From: Tunicatimonas sp964551335
GTDB taxonomy: Bacteria; Bacteroidota; Bacteroidia; Cytophagales; Cyclobacteriaceae
Direction: 5' to 3'
NCBI GenBank assembly: GCA_964551335.1
Contig: CAZKCO010000009.1
Coordinates: 1 to 64,000, forward strand
Length of the DNA: 64,000 nt
Shown piece after piece: positions 1 through 8,533 of this stretch. A program made the position numbers and the translations under genes. The notes beneath the pieces are model-generated. The model did not search any database. It had not been told where the DNA came from and saw only the letters and a list, made by a program, of their open reading frames with translations. Position 1 is the stretch's first letter, and every line of letters starts with the position of its first letter.

Positions 1-75
1 TAATCGGCCGACCAACTACATTAAACATGCAATCTATTAACTCACACAACCCATAGCATTATATATCTTTATTCG

Positions 76-1236
76 CTACGGCTCTACGCCAGCTTTCTGA
101 TTCCAGTAGATTCTAAGGTTCTCAGTGGCACGTCCGGCAGCCACAATATCCAGGTCACCATCCTGATCCAGATCGGCTACTTTCAGGTCTTCACAGGCCA
201 TTCCGTCTTCATCCACCCAGTAGTGCATCCAAGTATCTCCTTCTTCGTCAACCGGCGCAAAAATCTTAATACCTACTTTTCCCTGTTCGTTGGGTTCCCG
301 CCAGCCTACCACTATCTGGTCGCGACCCAGCCCAAGCAGGTCGGCGCAAGCTAGCGCGTGCCCTTGTTTCAGATCATCGTATAATACGGTTCGGTTTCCA
401 AATTGTTCACCTTGATAGAGAGCCAATTGAGTGCCGTGCATAGGCTCTACCGTCACTAAAAACGGACTATCATCCTTCAGAAAGCCTCGACGGACCTCTC
501 CGGCTCCCTGAGTAATTTCCGAAAGTGGATCGATCTGCCACTGACCGTTTTGATAATCAATATGTTTTACCCCTTCTTTTCCCGCCACAAGCATTACTGA
601 TTCATCAACAACATCGAAGTTGTGCGTGAGGTGCATGGTAGAATCTATCACAGTGGTTTCCCACGACTGATCTACACCTATAGCGGGTTGGTAGGCTATC
701 ACATTCACTCCTTTACCTTCGCCGCCTTGGTTGCCTCGCCCGTGTAGCGGCAGTACTACTAAGCGGTATCCGTCCTCAGTTTCTACCCAATGCATACGAT
801 GCACAGTGGGTTCGTGAGGTAATTTTACCGGAGTCCAGGTCTTAGTAGGGTCATCAGGGCGGATTAGGTAGTGTACCGAACCCGAAGTCGATTCGTCGCT
901 GGTTTCACCGGGGTTCCACTGGGCACCTACGGCTAGTTCTACCTGACCATCATTATTTATATCGGCGGCGGCCAGACACACATTATCCCGTTCGGTTAAA
1001 TCTTCAACAATCACGAAGCGTTGCCAGTCGCCATTACGATACCAAACAAACTGTTTCTTATCGGCCAGTAGAATATCATCTCGCCCGTCTCCGTCTACGT
1101 CGCCAATGGCTAAACCGTAGCCAATGTCAATGGTATCCAGTGTCTGGATCGTAAACTCGGGTTGGATAGTTTGAGAAAAGGTAAGCTGGGAAACAGCCAA
1201 GCAAATTAGAAAAAAGAAGTGTCTACCCTGGTACAT
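76..1236 (-). CDS. Secreted FG-GAP/VCBS-repeat protein
   Basis: A 386-residue protein, probably exported. The start chosen is the ATG at 1236, because it begins a clear signal peptide (MYQGRHFFFLICLAVSQLTF, then SQ). The open frame continues upstream to 1470, but those extra 78 residues are low-complexity and basic/aromatic and look non-coding. Calcium-binding FG-GAP/VCBS-type repeats are visible: DVDGDGRDD near the N-terminus, DINNDGQVE about 50 residues later, and DLDQDGDLD close to the C-terminus. Such repeats form a beta-propeller and usually mediate extracellular binding; no catalytic motif is visible. It lies divergent from a 61-residue protein and near a PVC-type dehydrogenase, a combination seen in secreted carbohydrate or sterol metabolism, but the substrate is unknown. 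A CAAATTTA box at 1357-1364 (TAAATTTG on this strand) may be its -7 element. Confidence 0.8.
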   Translation of the reverse strand: MYQGRHFFFLICLAVSQLTFSQTIQPEFTIQTLDTIDIGYGLAIGDVDGDGRDDILLADKKQFVWYRNGDWQRFVIVEDLTERDNVCLAAADINNDGQVELAVGAQWNPGETSDESTSGSVHYLIRPDDPTKTWTPVKLPHEPTVHRMHWVETEDGYRLVVLPLHGRGNQGGEGKGVNVIAYQPAIGVDQSWETTVIDSTMHLTHNFDVVDESVMLVAGKEGVKHIDYQNGQWQIDPLSEITQGAGEVRRGFLKDDSPFLVTVEPMHGTQLALYQGEQFGNRTVLYDDLKQGHALACADLLGLGRDQIVVGWREPNEQGKVGIKIFAPVDEEGDTWMHYWVDEDGMACEDLKVADLDQDGDLDIVAAGRATENLRIYWNQKAGVEP

Positions 1237-1410
1237 TTTACGCGCAAGTTTTCTAGTGTAGAAAAAAAATAGTAGTAAAGACAATCTACGGAAAAATATG
1301 AAAAACTGCTTCAGAACGTACGTGTTTCTGTCATTAACCCATTTGTCTGCATAAGTCAAATTTAGACAAACTACCGAAATACTTAACTCTTTCGAAAAAA
1401 TCACATGGTG

Positions 1411-1441
1411 TTGTACCCAGACTGAAAATGCCCTAGTTTTA
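1411..1441 (+). promoter_or_regulatory. Bacteroidota-type promoter for the 61-residue gene
   Basis: TTG at 1411-1413 and TAGTTTTA at 1434-1441 are separated by 20 bases, matching the Bacteroidota sigma-A pattern (TTG, about 20 bases, TAnnTTTG) with one mismatch in the last position. The predicted transcript would start near 1447, about 37 bases before the ATG at 1484. Confidence 0.45.
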
Positions 1442-1483
1442 GTACGTATTACCCTAAAATCAATAACCACAAATCAAAAAATT

Positions 1484-1669
1484 ATGGCACTCACCAATTG
1501 GAATTTGTACGACGAACTTCATTACAGCGACATGTACTTTGAAGGAGAACCCTTGGAAGAAACTGTTCAACCAGAGGTTGAAATTGAAGCCGCTGAACTT
1601 GATTTCTCGGAGTTGGATGAAGATTTATCTGATCTGGACAACTACGGTGAATTTGGCCATATCTACTAA
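1484..1669 (+). CDS. Small acidic protein, function unknown
   Basis: A 61-residue strongly acidic protein with no recognisable family. It has no signal peptide, membrane segment or cysteine. The central and C-terminal part is rich in Glu/Asp and Leu (for example DFSELDEDLSDLDNY) and the ends carry several aromatic residues. The case that it is a real gene rests on its setting: a well-spaced promoter-like element 43 bases upstream of the ATG and a clean intrinsic terminator immediately after the stop make it a self-contained transcription unit. Acidic peptides of this kind can be DNA mimics or partner-binding proteins, but that is only a possibility. Confidence 0.65.
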   Translation: MALTNWNLYDELHYSDMYFEGEPLEETVQPEVEIEAAELDFSELDEDLSDLDNYGEFGHIY

Positions 1670-1693
1670 ACTAACTAGGCCGTTCTTTCTTAT

Positions 1694-1727
1694 AAAGCGA
1701 ATCATTCAAATGGTTCGCTTTTTTTGT
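1694..1727 (+). terminator. Intrinsic terminator after the 61-residue gene
   Basis: An 11-bp stem (1694-1704 with 1711-1721, one G-T pair) with a 6-base loop is followed by a T run through 1725. It closes the small acidic gene and insulates the downstream dehydrogenase. Confidence 0.8.
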
Positions 1728-1808
1728 TTCCATTTTCTCTGACTGGCGGTGGTTTCGCATAACGTAAAAAAGTAGTATCTTAAATCGCCTCAAAAATTCT
1801 ACTTAACA

Positions 1809-4800
1809 ATGATGCAAACAAAGACAATAACCAGGTTAATGAAACGGTGTCTGCCGCTGTGGTTTATAGTTCTCCTAGCTGCTACTGGGTGGCAGTGTTC
1901 TTCGCCAGAATCTGAAACTGCCGTAGACTATGAGTCACTGACGGACGAAGAGAAACGGTCAGTAGAGTACGCACTGGCCGGACTAGAAGTTGCCGACGGC
2001 CTGAAAGCCACTCTTTTCGCCTCCGAACCAATGGTAGTGAACCCTACCAATATGGATATCGACCACCGGGGACGGGTGTGGGTGTGCGAAGGCTACAACT
2101 ACCGTCCCAAGCTAAATCCCGATAACCCTACCAAAGCCGAAGGCGATCGGATACTAATTCTGGAAGACCAAAACGGCGACGGGAAAGCCGACAAAAGCAC
2201 GGTTTTCTACCAAGGTAACGATGTAAACGCCGCCCTTGGGATCTGGGTGATGGATAACAAAGCCATCGTTTCCTGTAGTCCTAATATTTTTATCCTGACC
2301 GATACCGATGGAGATGATAAAGCTGACGAGAAGGAAATTCTGTTTACTGGCTTTGGCGGCGAGCAGCATGATCATGCCATTCACGCGGTGGTATTTGGGC
2401 CCGATGGCAAACTCTACTTTAACTTTGGGAATGCCGGAGAGAAAATTCTGGATAAGAACGGCAACCCTATTGCCGAGCAGGCCGGAATTCCGGTATCCGC
2501 CGAAGGTGATCCCTACCGAGAGGGTATGGTGTTCCGCTGCGACCCCGACGGAAGCAACTTTGAAGTGCTGGGCCATAACTTCCGAAATAACTACGAGGTG
2601 GCGGTAGACTCCTACGGAACCCTCTGGCAGTCGGATAATGACGACGACGGGAACAAAGGAGTACGGATTAATTATGTGATGGAGTACGGCAACTACGGCT
2701 ACCGCGATGAAATGAGCGGTGAGAACTGGCGTAGCTACCGCACCGGCATGCACGACGAAATCCCTAAACGCCACTGGCACCTGAATGATCCGGGAGTGGT
2801 ACCGAACTTACTGCAAACCGGAGCGGGTTCTCCTACCGGTATTCTGGTGTACGAAGGAGATCTGCTGCCCGAGCGCTATCATAACCAGGTGATTCATTCC
2901 GATGCCGGGCCTAATGTGGTGCGGGCGTATCCGGTAGAAAAGAGCGGTGCGGGCTATTCGGCGAGCATGGATAATATTCTGAAAGGAAAAGATCAGTGGT
3001 TCCGCCCGGCCGATGTCTGCGTAGCCCCCGATGGTTCGCTATTCGTAGCCGATTGGTATGACCCGGGCGTAGGCGGGCATCAGGTAGGAGATTTACAGCA
3101 GGGACGCATTTACCGGGTTGCTCCTAATAAAAAATACAAAGTTCCGGAAGCAAACTTCTCCTCGGTGAAAGGAGCGATTGAAGGTCTGAAGAATCCTAAT
3201 TTATCGGTGCGCTACTTGGCCTGGAAAAGTTTGCAGGAAATGGGAAGTGAGGCCGAAGCCGAACTAGCCGAATTGGCTGAGTCCGAGAACCCTCGCTATC
3301 AGGCACGGGCTCTGTGGCTGCTTTCCAAACTGGAAAATGGGGGTGAGAAATATATAGAGCAGGCACTAAACAGCGAAAATCCTGACCTGCGCATTGCCGG
3401 CATCCGGATGGCCCGCCAGCAAGGTGGTGACATCATGCCAGTGTTACAAAAACTAGTAAAAGATGATTCTCCCCAGGTGCGCCGGGAGGTAGCTTTAGCA
3501 CTACGTTATCTCGATTCAGCCGAAGCCGATAAACTGTGGGCTACGCTGGCTACCCAGCACGATGGAAAAGACCGCTGGTACCTGGAAGCACTGGGTATCG
3601 GGGCTGACCTGCACGCGGAATCTCGCTTCACGGCCTGGATGAACGAAGTTGGGGAAGACTGGAACACTCCGGTTGGGCGCGATATTATCTGGCGAATGCG
3701 CAGTAAAGAAACCATTCCGTTGCTGGCTAAACTTATTCAGGAGTCGGAAGCCAATACCTATCCCGATCGCCTCCGTTATTTCCGGGCTTTTGATTTTCAT
3801 CAGGATGAGTCGAAGCAGGAAGTGCTAGCCAACCTGGCGGTGCAGCAGCATCCTAATCAGGAGGAAATTACCATTTTAGCGCTAAATCATATTGATACGG
3901 AGAGGGTGAAGCGATCGCCCCAACTGAAAAGTGCCCTGCAAACCTCACTGGATAAAGTGAAAGGCAGCGATACCTACATTGAACTGGTGAAGCGTTACGA
4001 ATTAAAAGAATATCAACCAGCCTTGCTGGCTTTAGCGATGGAGAAACCTGAAGAAACCGTAGGAGTAGAAGCGGCTAAGCTGTTGCTGGATTTTGAGGGT
4101 GAGTCTCTTATGCGGGATATGTTGGCCGAAGGCAGCACCGAAGAGCGGATTGCCTTAATTCAGGCCCTGAAGCGAGTGAACAACGGAAAGTCTATTGATA
4201 TGCTTCAAAGCATTGTTAGTGATCTGGATCAACCGTTGTCTCTACGGAAAGAAGCAGTGATGGCCTTCGCCGGCAGCTGGGGCGGAGAAAACCGACTGTT
4301 GGATATGGTACGTAGCGGTGATCTGCACTCCGAACTCGATTCCACTGCGGCTAAAGTATTCTCCATGGCGATGCGCAACTCCATTTATGAAGAAGGTGCC
4401 CTGCTGCTAGGTATTGATCAGGAGGCCACCGACCTGCCGCCTATTAAAGAGCTGGTGACTATGAATGGTGACGTGACTCACGGCCAAACGGTATTTGCCC
4501 AGTACTGTCAGAACTGCCACATCGTAAACGGACAGGGTATCGACTATGGTCCGGCACTATCGGAGATTGGCGATAAACTAACCAAAGACGCTATGTACGT
4601 AGCTATACTGGAACCGAGCCGAGGAATTAGCTTTGGCTACGAAGGCTACAACGTGAAGCTAAACGACGGCAGCCAGGTAACTGGCTACGTACTAAGCAAA
4701 ACTGAAGATGAGGTACAATTGCGAATGTACGGCGGACGTACGGAAACCTACGCCCGCGACCAGATTGCTTCGTTGGAAGAAATGGAACAATCGCTGATGT

Positions 4801-4904
4801 TTGATAATCTGGAGCGTAGTATGAGTCAGGAAGATTTGGTATCTTTGGTAGAGTATCTCACTACATTGAAGAAAGACGGAACAGCCATTAGCATGAATAA
4901 GTGA
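1809..4904 (+). CDS. PVC-type heme-binding dehydrogenase with HEAT repeats and cytochrome c domain
   Basis: A 1031-residue exported protein. The N-terminus is a signal sequence ending near GWQC30-SS, perhaps a non-canonical lipobox. Residues about 50-430 form a glucose/sorbosone-dehydrogenase-like beta-propeller of the planctomycete membrane-bound dehydrogenase type, with DGDDKADE-like metal-binding turns. Residues about 455-870 are HEAT/PBS-type alpha repeats (RYLAWKSLQEMG, RREVALALRYLD). The C-terminal 130 residues are a cytochrome c domain with C900-Q-N-C903-H904 and a downstream Met-containing region. The family is thought to oxidise sugars or related alcohols in the periplasm and pass electrons to c-type cytochromes; its exact substrate cannot be told from sequence. 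ATG codons at 1809, 1812 and 1839 are alternative starts. It has its own transcription unit. Confidence 0.88.
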   Translation: MMQTKTITRLMKRCLPLWFIVLLAATGWQCSSPESETAVDYESLTDEEKRSVEYALAGLEVADGLKATLFASEPMVVNPTNMDIDHRGRVWVCEGYNYRPKLNPDNPTKAEGDRILILEDQNGDGKADKSTVFYQGNDVNAALGIWVMDNKAIVSCSPNIFILTDTDGDDKADEKEILFTGFGGEQHDHAIHAVVFGPDGKLYFNFGNAGEKILDKNGNPIAEQAGIPVSAEGDPYREGMVFRCDPDGSNFEVLGHNFRNNYEVAVDSYGTLWQSDNDDDGNKGVRINYVMEYGNYGYRDEMSGENWRSYRTGMHDEIPKRHWHLNDPGVVPNLLQTGAGSPTGILVYEGDLLPERYHNQVIHSDAGPNVVRAYPVEKSGAGYSASMDNILKGKDQWFRPADVCVAPDGSLFVADWYDPGVGGHQVGDLQQGRIYRVAPNKKYKVPEANFSSVKGAIEGLKNPNLSVRYLAWKSLQEMGSEAEAELAELAESENPRYQARALWLLSKLENGGEKYIEQALNSENPDLRIAGIRMARQQGGDIMPVLQKLVKDDSPQVRREVALALRYLDSAEADKLWATLATQHDGKDRWYLEALGIGADLHAESRFTAWMNEVGEDWNTPVGRDIIWRMRSKETIPLLAKLIQESEANTYPDRLRYFRAFDFHQDESKQEVLANLAVQQHPNQEEITILALNHIDTERVKRSPQLKSALQTSLDKVKGSDTYIELVKRYELKEYQPALLALAMEKPEETVGVEAAKLLLDFEGESLMRDMLAEGSTEERIALIQALKRVNNGKSIDMLQSIVSDLDQPLSLRKEAVMAFAGSWGGENRLLDMVRSGDLHSELDSTAAKVFSMAMRNSIYEEGALLLGIDQEATDLPPIKELVTMNGDVTHGQTVFAQYCQNCHIVNGQGIDYGPALSEIGDKLTKDAMYVAILEPSRGISFGYEGYNVKLNDGSQVTGYVLSKTEDEVQLRMYGGRTETYARDQIASLEEMEQSLMFDNLERSMSQEDLVSLVEYLTTLKKDGTAISMNK

Positions 4905-5028
4905 TAGCGACAGCCAACAATTGAGATTGAGATTAGTTTTGATGCCGTGACTACTCGCATTTTTCGTACGAAGATTTTTCGCGAAATCATTTTTTTATAT
5001 ATGTCTAACCAAACTTAACTGTACAACT

Positions 5029-5277
5029 ATGAGTATTCTTGCATGGATTGTTGTAGGGCTTATTGCTGGAGCCCTAGCCAAATTTATTATGCCAGGTGAT
5101 GATCCGGGTGGTTTTATTGTAACTATCCTGATTGGTATTGCTGGTGCCCTGATTGGAGGTTTTTTGGCCCGAGAGCTATTGGGTGTCTCTTCTGGAGGGT
5201 TTAACATCACCACCTTATTGGTAGCTACGGGGGGAGCCGTACTGTTGCTCTTCATCTATCGGCTTATAAAACGCTAG
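5029..5277 (+). CDS. GlsB/YeaQ/YmgE family stress-response membrane protein
   Basis: An 82-residue inner-membrane protein with three hydrophobic segments (about 2-22, 28-50 and 57-78) and the glycine-rich pattern of the transglycosylase-associated family (WIVVGLIAGALAKFIMPG, then GIAGALIGGFLA). Members in many bacteria are induced by general stress, acid or osmotic shock, but no biochemical activity is established. It is flanked by a 124-base leader and an intrinsic terminator, so it is probably monocistronic. Family assignment is firm, function is not. Confidence 0.9.
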   Translation: MSILAWIVVGLIAGALAKFIMPGDDPGGFIVTILIGIAGALIGGFLARELLGVSSGGFNITTLLVATGGAVLLLFIYRLIKR

Positions 5278-5303
5278 CAGTAACTTAATTTACGACAAAG
5301 CAG

Positions 5304-5334
5304 AAAAGCCAACTGATCTAAGGTTGGCTTTTTT
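5304..5334 (+). terminator. Intrinsic terminator after the GlsB-type gene
   Basis: A 10-bp stem (5304-5313 with 5323-5332) with core AAGCCAAC/GTTGGCTT, a 9-base loop and a run of T through 5334. Confidence 0.85.
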
Positions 5335-5359
5335 ATTGAGCACTTAAAAACTTACTACT

Positions 5360-5656
5360 ATGGGACTATTAGATTTCTTCAGAAAGAAACCGAAAACTGT
5401 TAAAAAAGAAGAAAAGTCCTTTAAAGGATCATGGAACCCTGATACTTTAGAACATGATCAAGCCCAAGCAGAAGAAGTTGCGGAAAAGCGCTATCACGTA
5501 GTGCAGGAAGGCGAGTCGCTATCGACAATAGCCCAGAAATATTACGGAAAAGCTGAACGGTGGCAACTGATTTATCAGGCAAACCAAGATAAGATTAAGA
5601 GTCCAGACCTGATACATCCAGGGCAGAAGCTGTTCATACCACCCGGCGAATCTTAG
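5360..5656 (+). CDS. LysM-domain protein
   Basis: A 98-residue protein. Residues 1-43 are basic then acidic and lack a signal peptide or membrane segment; residues 45-95 are one LysM module (YHVVQEGESLSTIAQKYYG, later DLIHPGQKLFIPP). The layout matches the YgaU/LysM proteins with a short N-terminal extension, which bind peptidoglycan or serve as potassium or stress-response factors. The absence of a signal peptide makes a cytoplasmic role or non-classical export equally likely. It is downstream of the stress-type membrane gene but separated by a terminator. It converges on an outer-membrane gene with only two bases between the stop codons. Confidence 0.88.
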   Translation: MGLLDFFRKKPKTVKKEEKSFKGSWNPDTLEHDQAQAEEVAEKRYHVVQEGESLSTIAQKYYGKAERWQLIYQANQDKIKSPDLIHPGQKLFIPPGES

Positions 5657-5658
5657 AA

Positions 5659-6348
5659 CTAATTACTGAATTGGTAGGGACAAGGGATGGTCCAGAAGGT
5701 ATAACTTAGTGATACGCCAATGAAGTAGTACCAATCGTCGTTGTAGGCGTTACCGTATTCGTAGTTTTTTACGAACGAGTCGCTATCCGATACGTTATCG
5801 ATGTAATCGAAGAAAGTTTTTCGGGCTCCGGCTTCTACCGAAAGTGAGAACTCCGGGGTCAGAATATATTTGAACCCTATTCCTAGCGGAATCACCGGTT
5901 GCACCCGGCTGTAAGATTGCTCCGGCCCCGGAGCTGCCGTAAAGTATGCACCACCTAATCCCAAAAAAAAGTAGGGAGACCAGCGAAGTAGATTAATGTT
6001 CTTTTTATAATCCAGGAAATGATACTCTACTATCGCCGAAAATTCCAGTACTGAATTGGTGAAAGCCGTATCGCGTTGTTGGGCCAGGGCATCAAAAGGC
6101 GGGTTATCCGAACCGGCCAGTCCCCCAAAAAGCAGATTGCCTCGCAGGCTGAGGTAATCGTTAAAATTGCGACGATACAGCAGGAACCCGGCCGGACGCG
6201 TATTTTTTATACCAAATGTACGGACCACATCTCCGGTGTAATTAGTACCACCCAGGCCAACTCCAATTTCGTTATGCTGAGCGAACAACTCGCTACCGGA
6301 TAAGCAGAAAGTAAGAAAAATAATACAGTGAATGCCAAATTGCTTCAT
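5659..6348 (-). CDS. DUF6089-like outer-membrane beta-barrel protein
   Basis: A 229-residue exported protein with a signal peptide (ending SGSELFAQ) and a beta-barrel architecture: alternating aromatic/hydrophobic strands, EIGVGLGGTNYTGDV at the mature N-terminus, and a terminal strand ending in aromatic residues. The N-terminal motif resembles the DUF6089 family of Bacteroidota surface barrels, which often sit near uppS and bamA. Here it follows a second, larger barrel of the same type on the same strand. Function is unknown; a structural or assembly role in the outer membrane is an inference from topology and company. Confidence 0.78.
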   Translation of the reverse strand: MKQFGIHCIIFLTFCLSGSELFAQHNEIGVGLGGTNYTGDVVRTFGIKNTRPAGFLLYRRNFNDYLSLRGNLLFGGLAGSDNPPFDALAQQRDTAFTNSVLEFSAIVEYHFLDYKKNINLLRWSPYFFLGLGGAYFTAAPGPEQSYSRVQPVIPLGIGFKYILTPEFSLSVEAGARKTFFDYIDNVSDSDSFVKNYEYGNAYNDDWYYFIGVSLSYTFWTIPCPYQFSN

Positions 6349-6456
6349 ACTAGGTTATAGCCAACAATGCCTTTTTCAGTCCTATTTATAACTGATGTAC
6401 CCCCTGTTTTGGTATATAGAACCAGCTAAATATACTGTGTGGTGATGAATACCGGC

Positions 6457-7575
6457 TTAACGGGGACGGAACCCGGACGATGAGAAAGGACTACGCCCCA
6501 GCATAAATACCACCCGAACGGTAGTGGTCAAATACACATCATTGTCGGAGGGGCTACCTCGTTTAGCTCCTTCCTGACCGTAGCCTGGTAGGTGAATGTA
6601 CTCTACCCCATCGGCACCGGTGTAGGTTGCCAAATTAGGATTAATTCCGTTGCCATCTCTGAAAAGGTCATCCCGGGTTTCGCCAGAAACGGCATCGGTA
6701 GGTTCTAATGACCGATCCGACATTATTTTAGCCAGATCACCGTCCAGGGTACCTTTATCAACATAGTTGGTGCTAATGTCATCCAGGTAGTCGGTAAATA
6801 GAACGCGATAATTCACTTCAGCTTCAATATCAATTAACTGGTTAACCCGGAAACGTACACCCGCCCCCAGAGGAATACTAAATGCGATACTACCGTAACT
6901 TCTCCCTTCGGTGCGCAACGGACGTAACGCTACCCACTCACCCGATTGAGGAATCTGGTCAGCGGAAAGAACGCTACCAGGATAAAGCACTGCCTGAGAG
7001 GGCGCTAGTCCCCGAGGGTTGTGGTGAAAAACTGATATTCCGGCAAATACGTAGGGGGTAAATGACTGACGGAGCGAGACGGTGTAAGGGTTAGGGAAAA
7101 TATCGTATACGGCAACCAGCGATAAATCTTTGACATTGTTTCGAAAATGGAGGTTGCGAGCGTAGCGGTAAATAGCATCTCGGTTATCAGGGTCAGCCAC
7201 CTGATAGTCATTGCTGCTGATTTGCCCCCACATAAAGCCCAAACGGGCCGATAGGGCCTTACCAATTCGCACATTGGTAGAAACCCCAAAACCAGGGCGA
7301 GTAAAAGAAATATCGGTGCTAGCAAATGAGGAACGAGGGGCAATATCACCGAAATAATTCAGCGCATTGGCTGATACGCCTATTGTGATATATTGCTTGG
7401 CGTTAGCAAAACGAAGCCGTTTGCCCGAGAACTGAGCTACCCGGGTACTCTGGTTGCGATACTGTCTTTTGCTTCTACGATTCTGGGCATCGCTATCCGT
7501 AGGATTGGCGATGATAAGAATAGCTAAGATGCAAAAAAAGCTAAGAAAACGGGTATAATAGCGGCTGGTTAGCAT
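6457..7575 (-). CDS. DUF6089-family outer-membrane barrel
   Basis: A 372-residue exported protein with signal sequence MLTSRYYTRFLSFFCILAIL and a cleavage site near DSDAQ. The mature part starts with a basic region (QNRRSKRQYRNQ) and continues into barrel strands with the typical ALNYFGDIAPRS and RYARNLHFRNNVKDLSL motifs of DUF6089 proteins. It belongs to the leftward cluster with nadK and the CBS gene, a neighbourhood common for this family. The usual downstream partners uppS and bamA are missing here; a second, shorter barrel gene takes that place. Its biochemical role is not known. Confidence 0.82.
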   Translation of the reverse strand: MLTSRYYTRFLSFFCILAILIIANPTDSDAQNRRSKRQYRNQSTRVAQFSGKRLRFANAKQYITIGVSANALNYFGDIAPRSSFASTDISFTRPGFGVSTNVRIGKALSARLGFMWGQISSNDYQVADPDNRDAIYRYARNLHFRNNVKDLSLVAVYDIFPNPYTVSLRQSFTPYVFAGISVFHHNPRGLAPSQAVLYPGSVLSADQIPQSGEWVALRPLRTEGRSYGSIAFSIPLGAGVRFRVNQLIDIEAEVNYRVLFTDYLDDISTNYVDKGTLDGDLAKIMSDRSLEPTDAVSGETRDDLFRDGNGINPNLATYTGADGVEYIHLPGYGQEGAKRGSPSDNDVYLTTTVRVVFMLGRSPFSSSGFRPR

Positions 7576-7647
7576 AAAAAAGTGATAAAGTGCTGATAGT
7601 CAGAACAATTTTACTGCGATTAAAACAGTGAAACAAGTATTTACGGA

Positions 7648-8523
7648 CTAATTTCTTACATCCAGCCCCCAATTTAGCTTCTGGCGCAGAGTTTCCAAAA
7701 AATCATCCCCCTCAAACTTTACTAGTTTTACCCTAAACGGGGCTTTCTTAATCTGAAAAGACCCTTCGGTAGAAACGCCGTAGGATCGTGAATCGAGCGC
7801 CAGTAAGTAGCTATCGCTGCGGCTCTCTACCCGAATGGTAATAACGCTATCATCAGATACAACTAACGGGCGTACCGTAAGGTTATGCGGACTAATGGGA
7901 GTGATAATCAAGTTACTGGATTGAGGAGATACTACCGGCCCACCACAACTTAGCGAGTAGCCGGTGGAACCGGTGGGGGTAGAGATAATCAACCCATCGG
8001 CCCAGTAGGAGTTTAGGTAGCGGTCATCAAGATAAGCATGAGCCACAATCATCGTAGAGGAATCTTTCTTAATAACCGTGAGTTCATTCAGAGCAAAGTT
8101 TAGTTCTGGCGGAATGTCGTTAACATGGTGAGTTTCTAATAGGGTGCGGTGGTCTAACGAAAAATTTTCCTGATAAAGAGAATTGATGGCAGAGGTGATC
8201 TGATTCTGGGATACGGTAGCCAAAAAACCCAATCGCCCAATATTGATTCCTAAGATAGGCGTTTCTTTTTTTCTAACGTGGGTTACCGTTTCCAGCAGTG
8301 TACCATCTCCGCCAATGCTGATAACAATATCTTCGTCCAGTATTCCTTGTCTGGAAGGATAGATAGATTCCGGAACTTGCTTGACGGAAGACTCTTGAAG
8401 AAGCGAATGAAGCGTATCGGAGATTCTCACGTGAGCTCCTCGCTGATCCAGTTCGGCTAGCAAATGTTGAATACAGGTCAGACTGTTTTCATCAACCTTT
8501 CTTCCGTGAATCGCAAACCTCAT
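7648..8523 (-). CDS. nadK: NAD kinase
   Basis: A 291-residue cytoplasmic enzyme that phosphorylates NAD to NADP using ATP or polyphosphate. The diagnostic glycine-rich GGDGT motif is at residues 71-75, followed by the GINIGRLGFLA segment, the NELTV substrate-binding motif and the conserved PTGSTGYSLSCGGP region. Length fits the bacterial family (about 290). It follows the CBS-domain gene by 10 bases and is probably cotranscribed with it and the hydrolase upstream. Confidence 0.96.
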   Translation of the reverse strand: MRFAIHGRKVDENSLTCIQHLLAELDQRGAHVRISDTLHSLLQESSVKQVPESIYPSRQGILDEDIVISIGGDGTLLETVTHVRKKETPILGINIGRLGFLATVSQNQITSAINSLYQENFSLDHRTLLETHHVNDIPPELNFALNELTVIKKDSSTMIVAHAYLDDRYLNSYWADGLIISTPTGSTGYSLSCGGPVVSPQSSNLIITPISPHNLTVRPLVVSDDSVITIRVESRSDSYLLALDSRSYGVSTEGSFQIKKAPFRVKLVKFEGDDFLETLRQKLNWGLDVRN

Positions 8524-8533
8524 TCATGGTAGG

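Noticed and set aside
1237..1470. N-terminal extension of the FG-GAP protein in the same frame
   Set aside because: It lacks protein-like character, and a proper signal peptide begins at the ATG at 1236; the region overlaps the promoter of the divergent small gene.
2154..2780. Long antisense frame (208 codons) opposite the dehydrogenase gene
   Set aside because: It mirrors a high-coding-bias gene; composition and lack of family features indicate a shadow frame.
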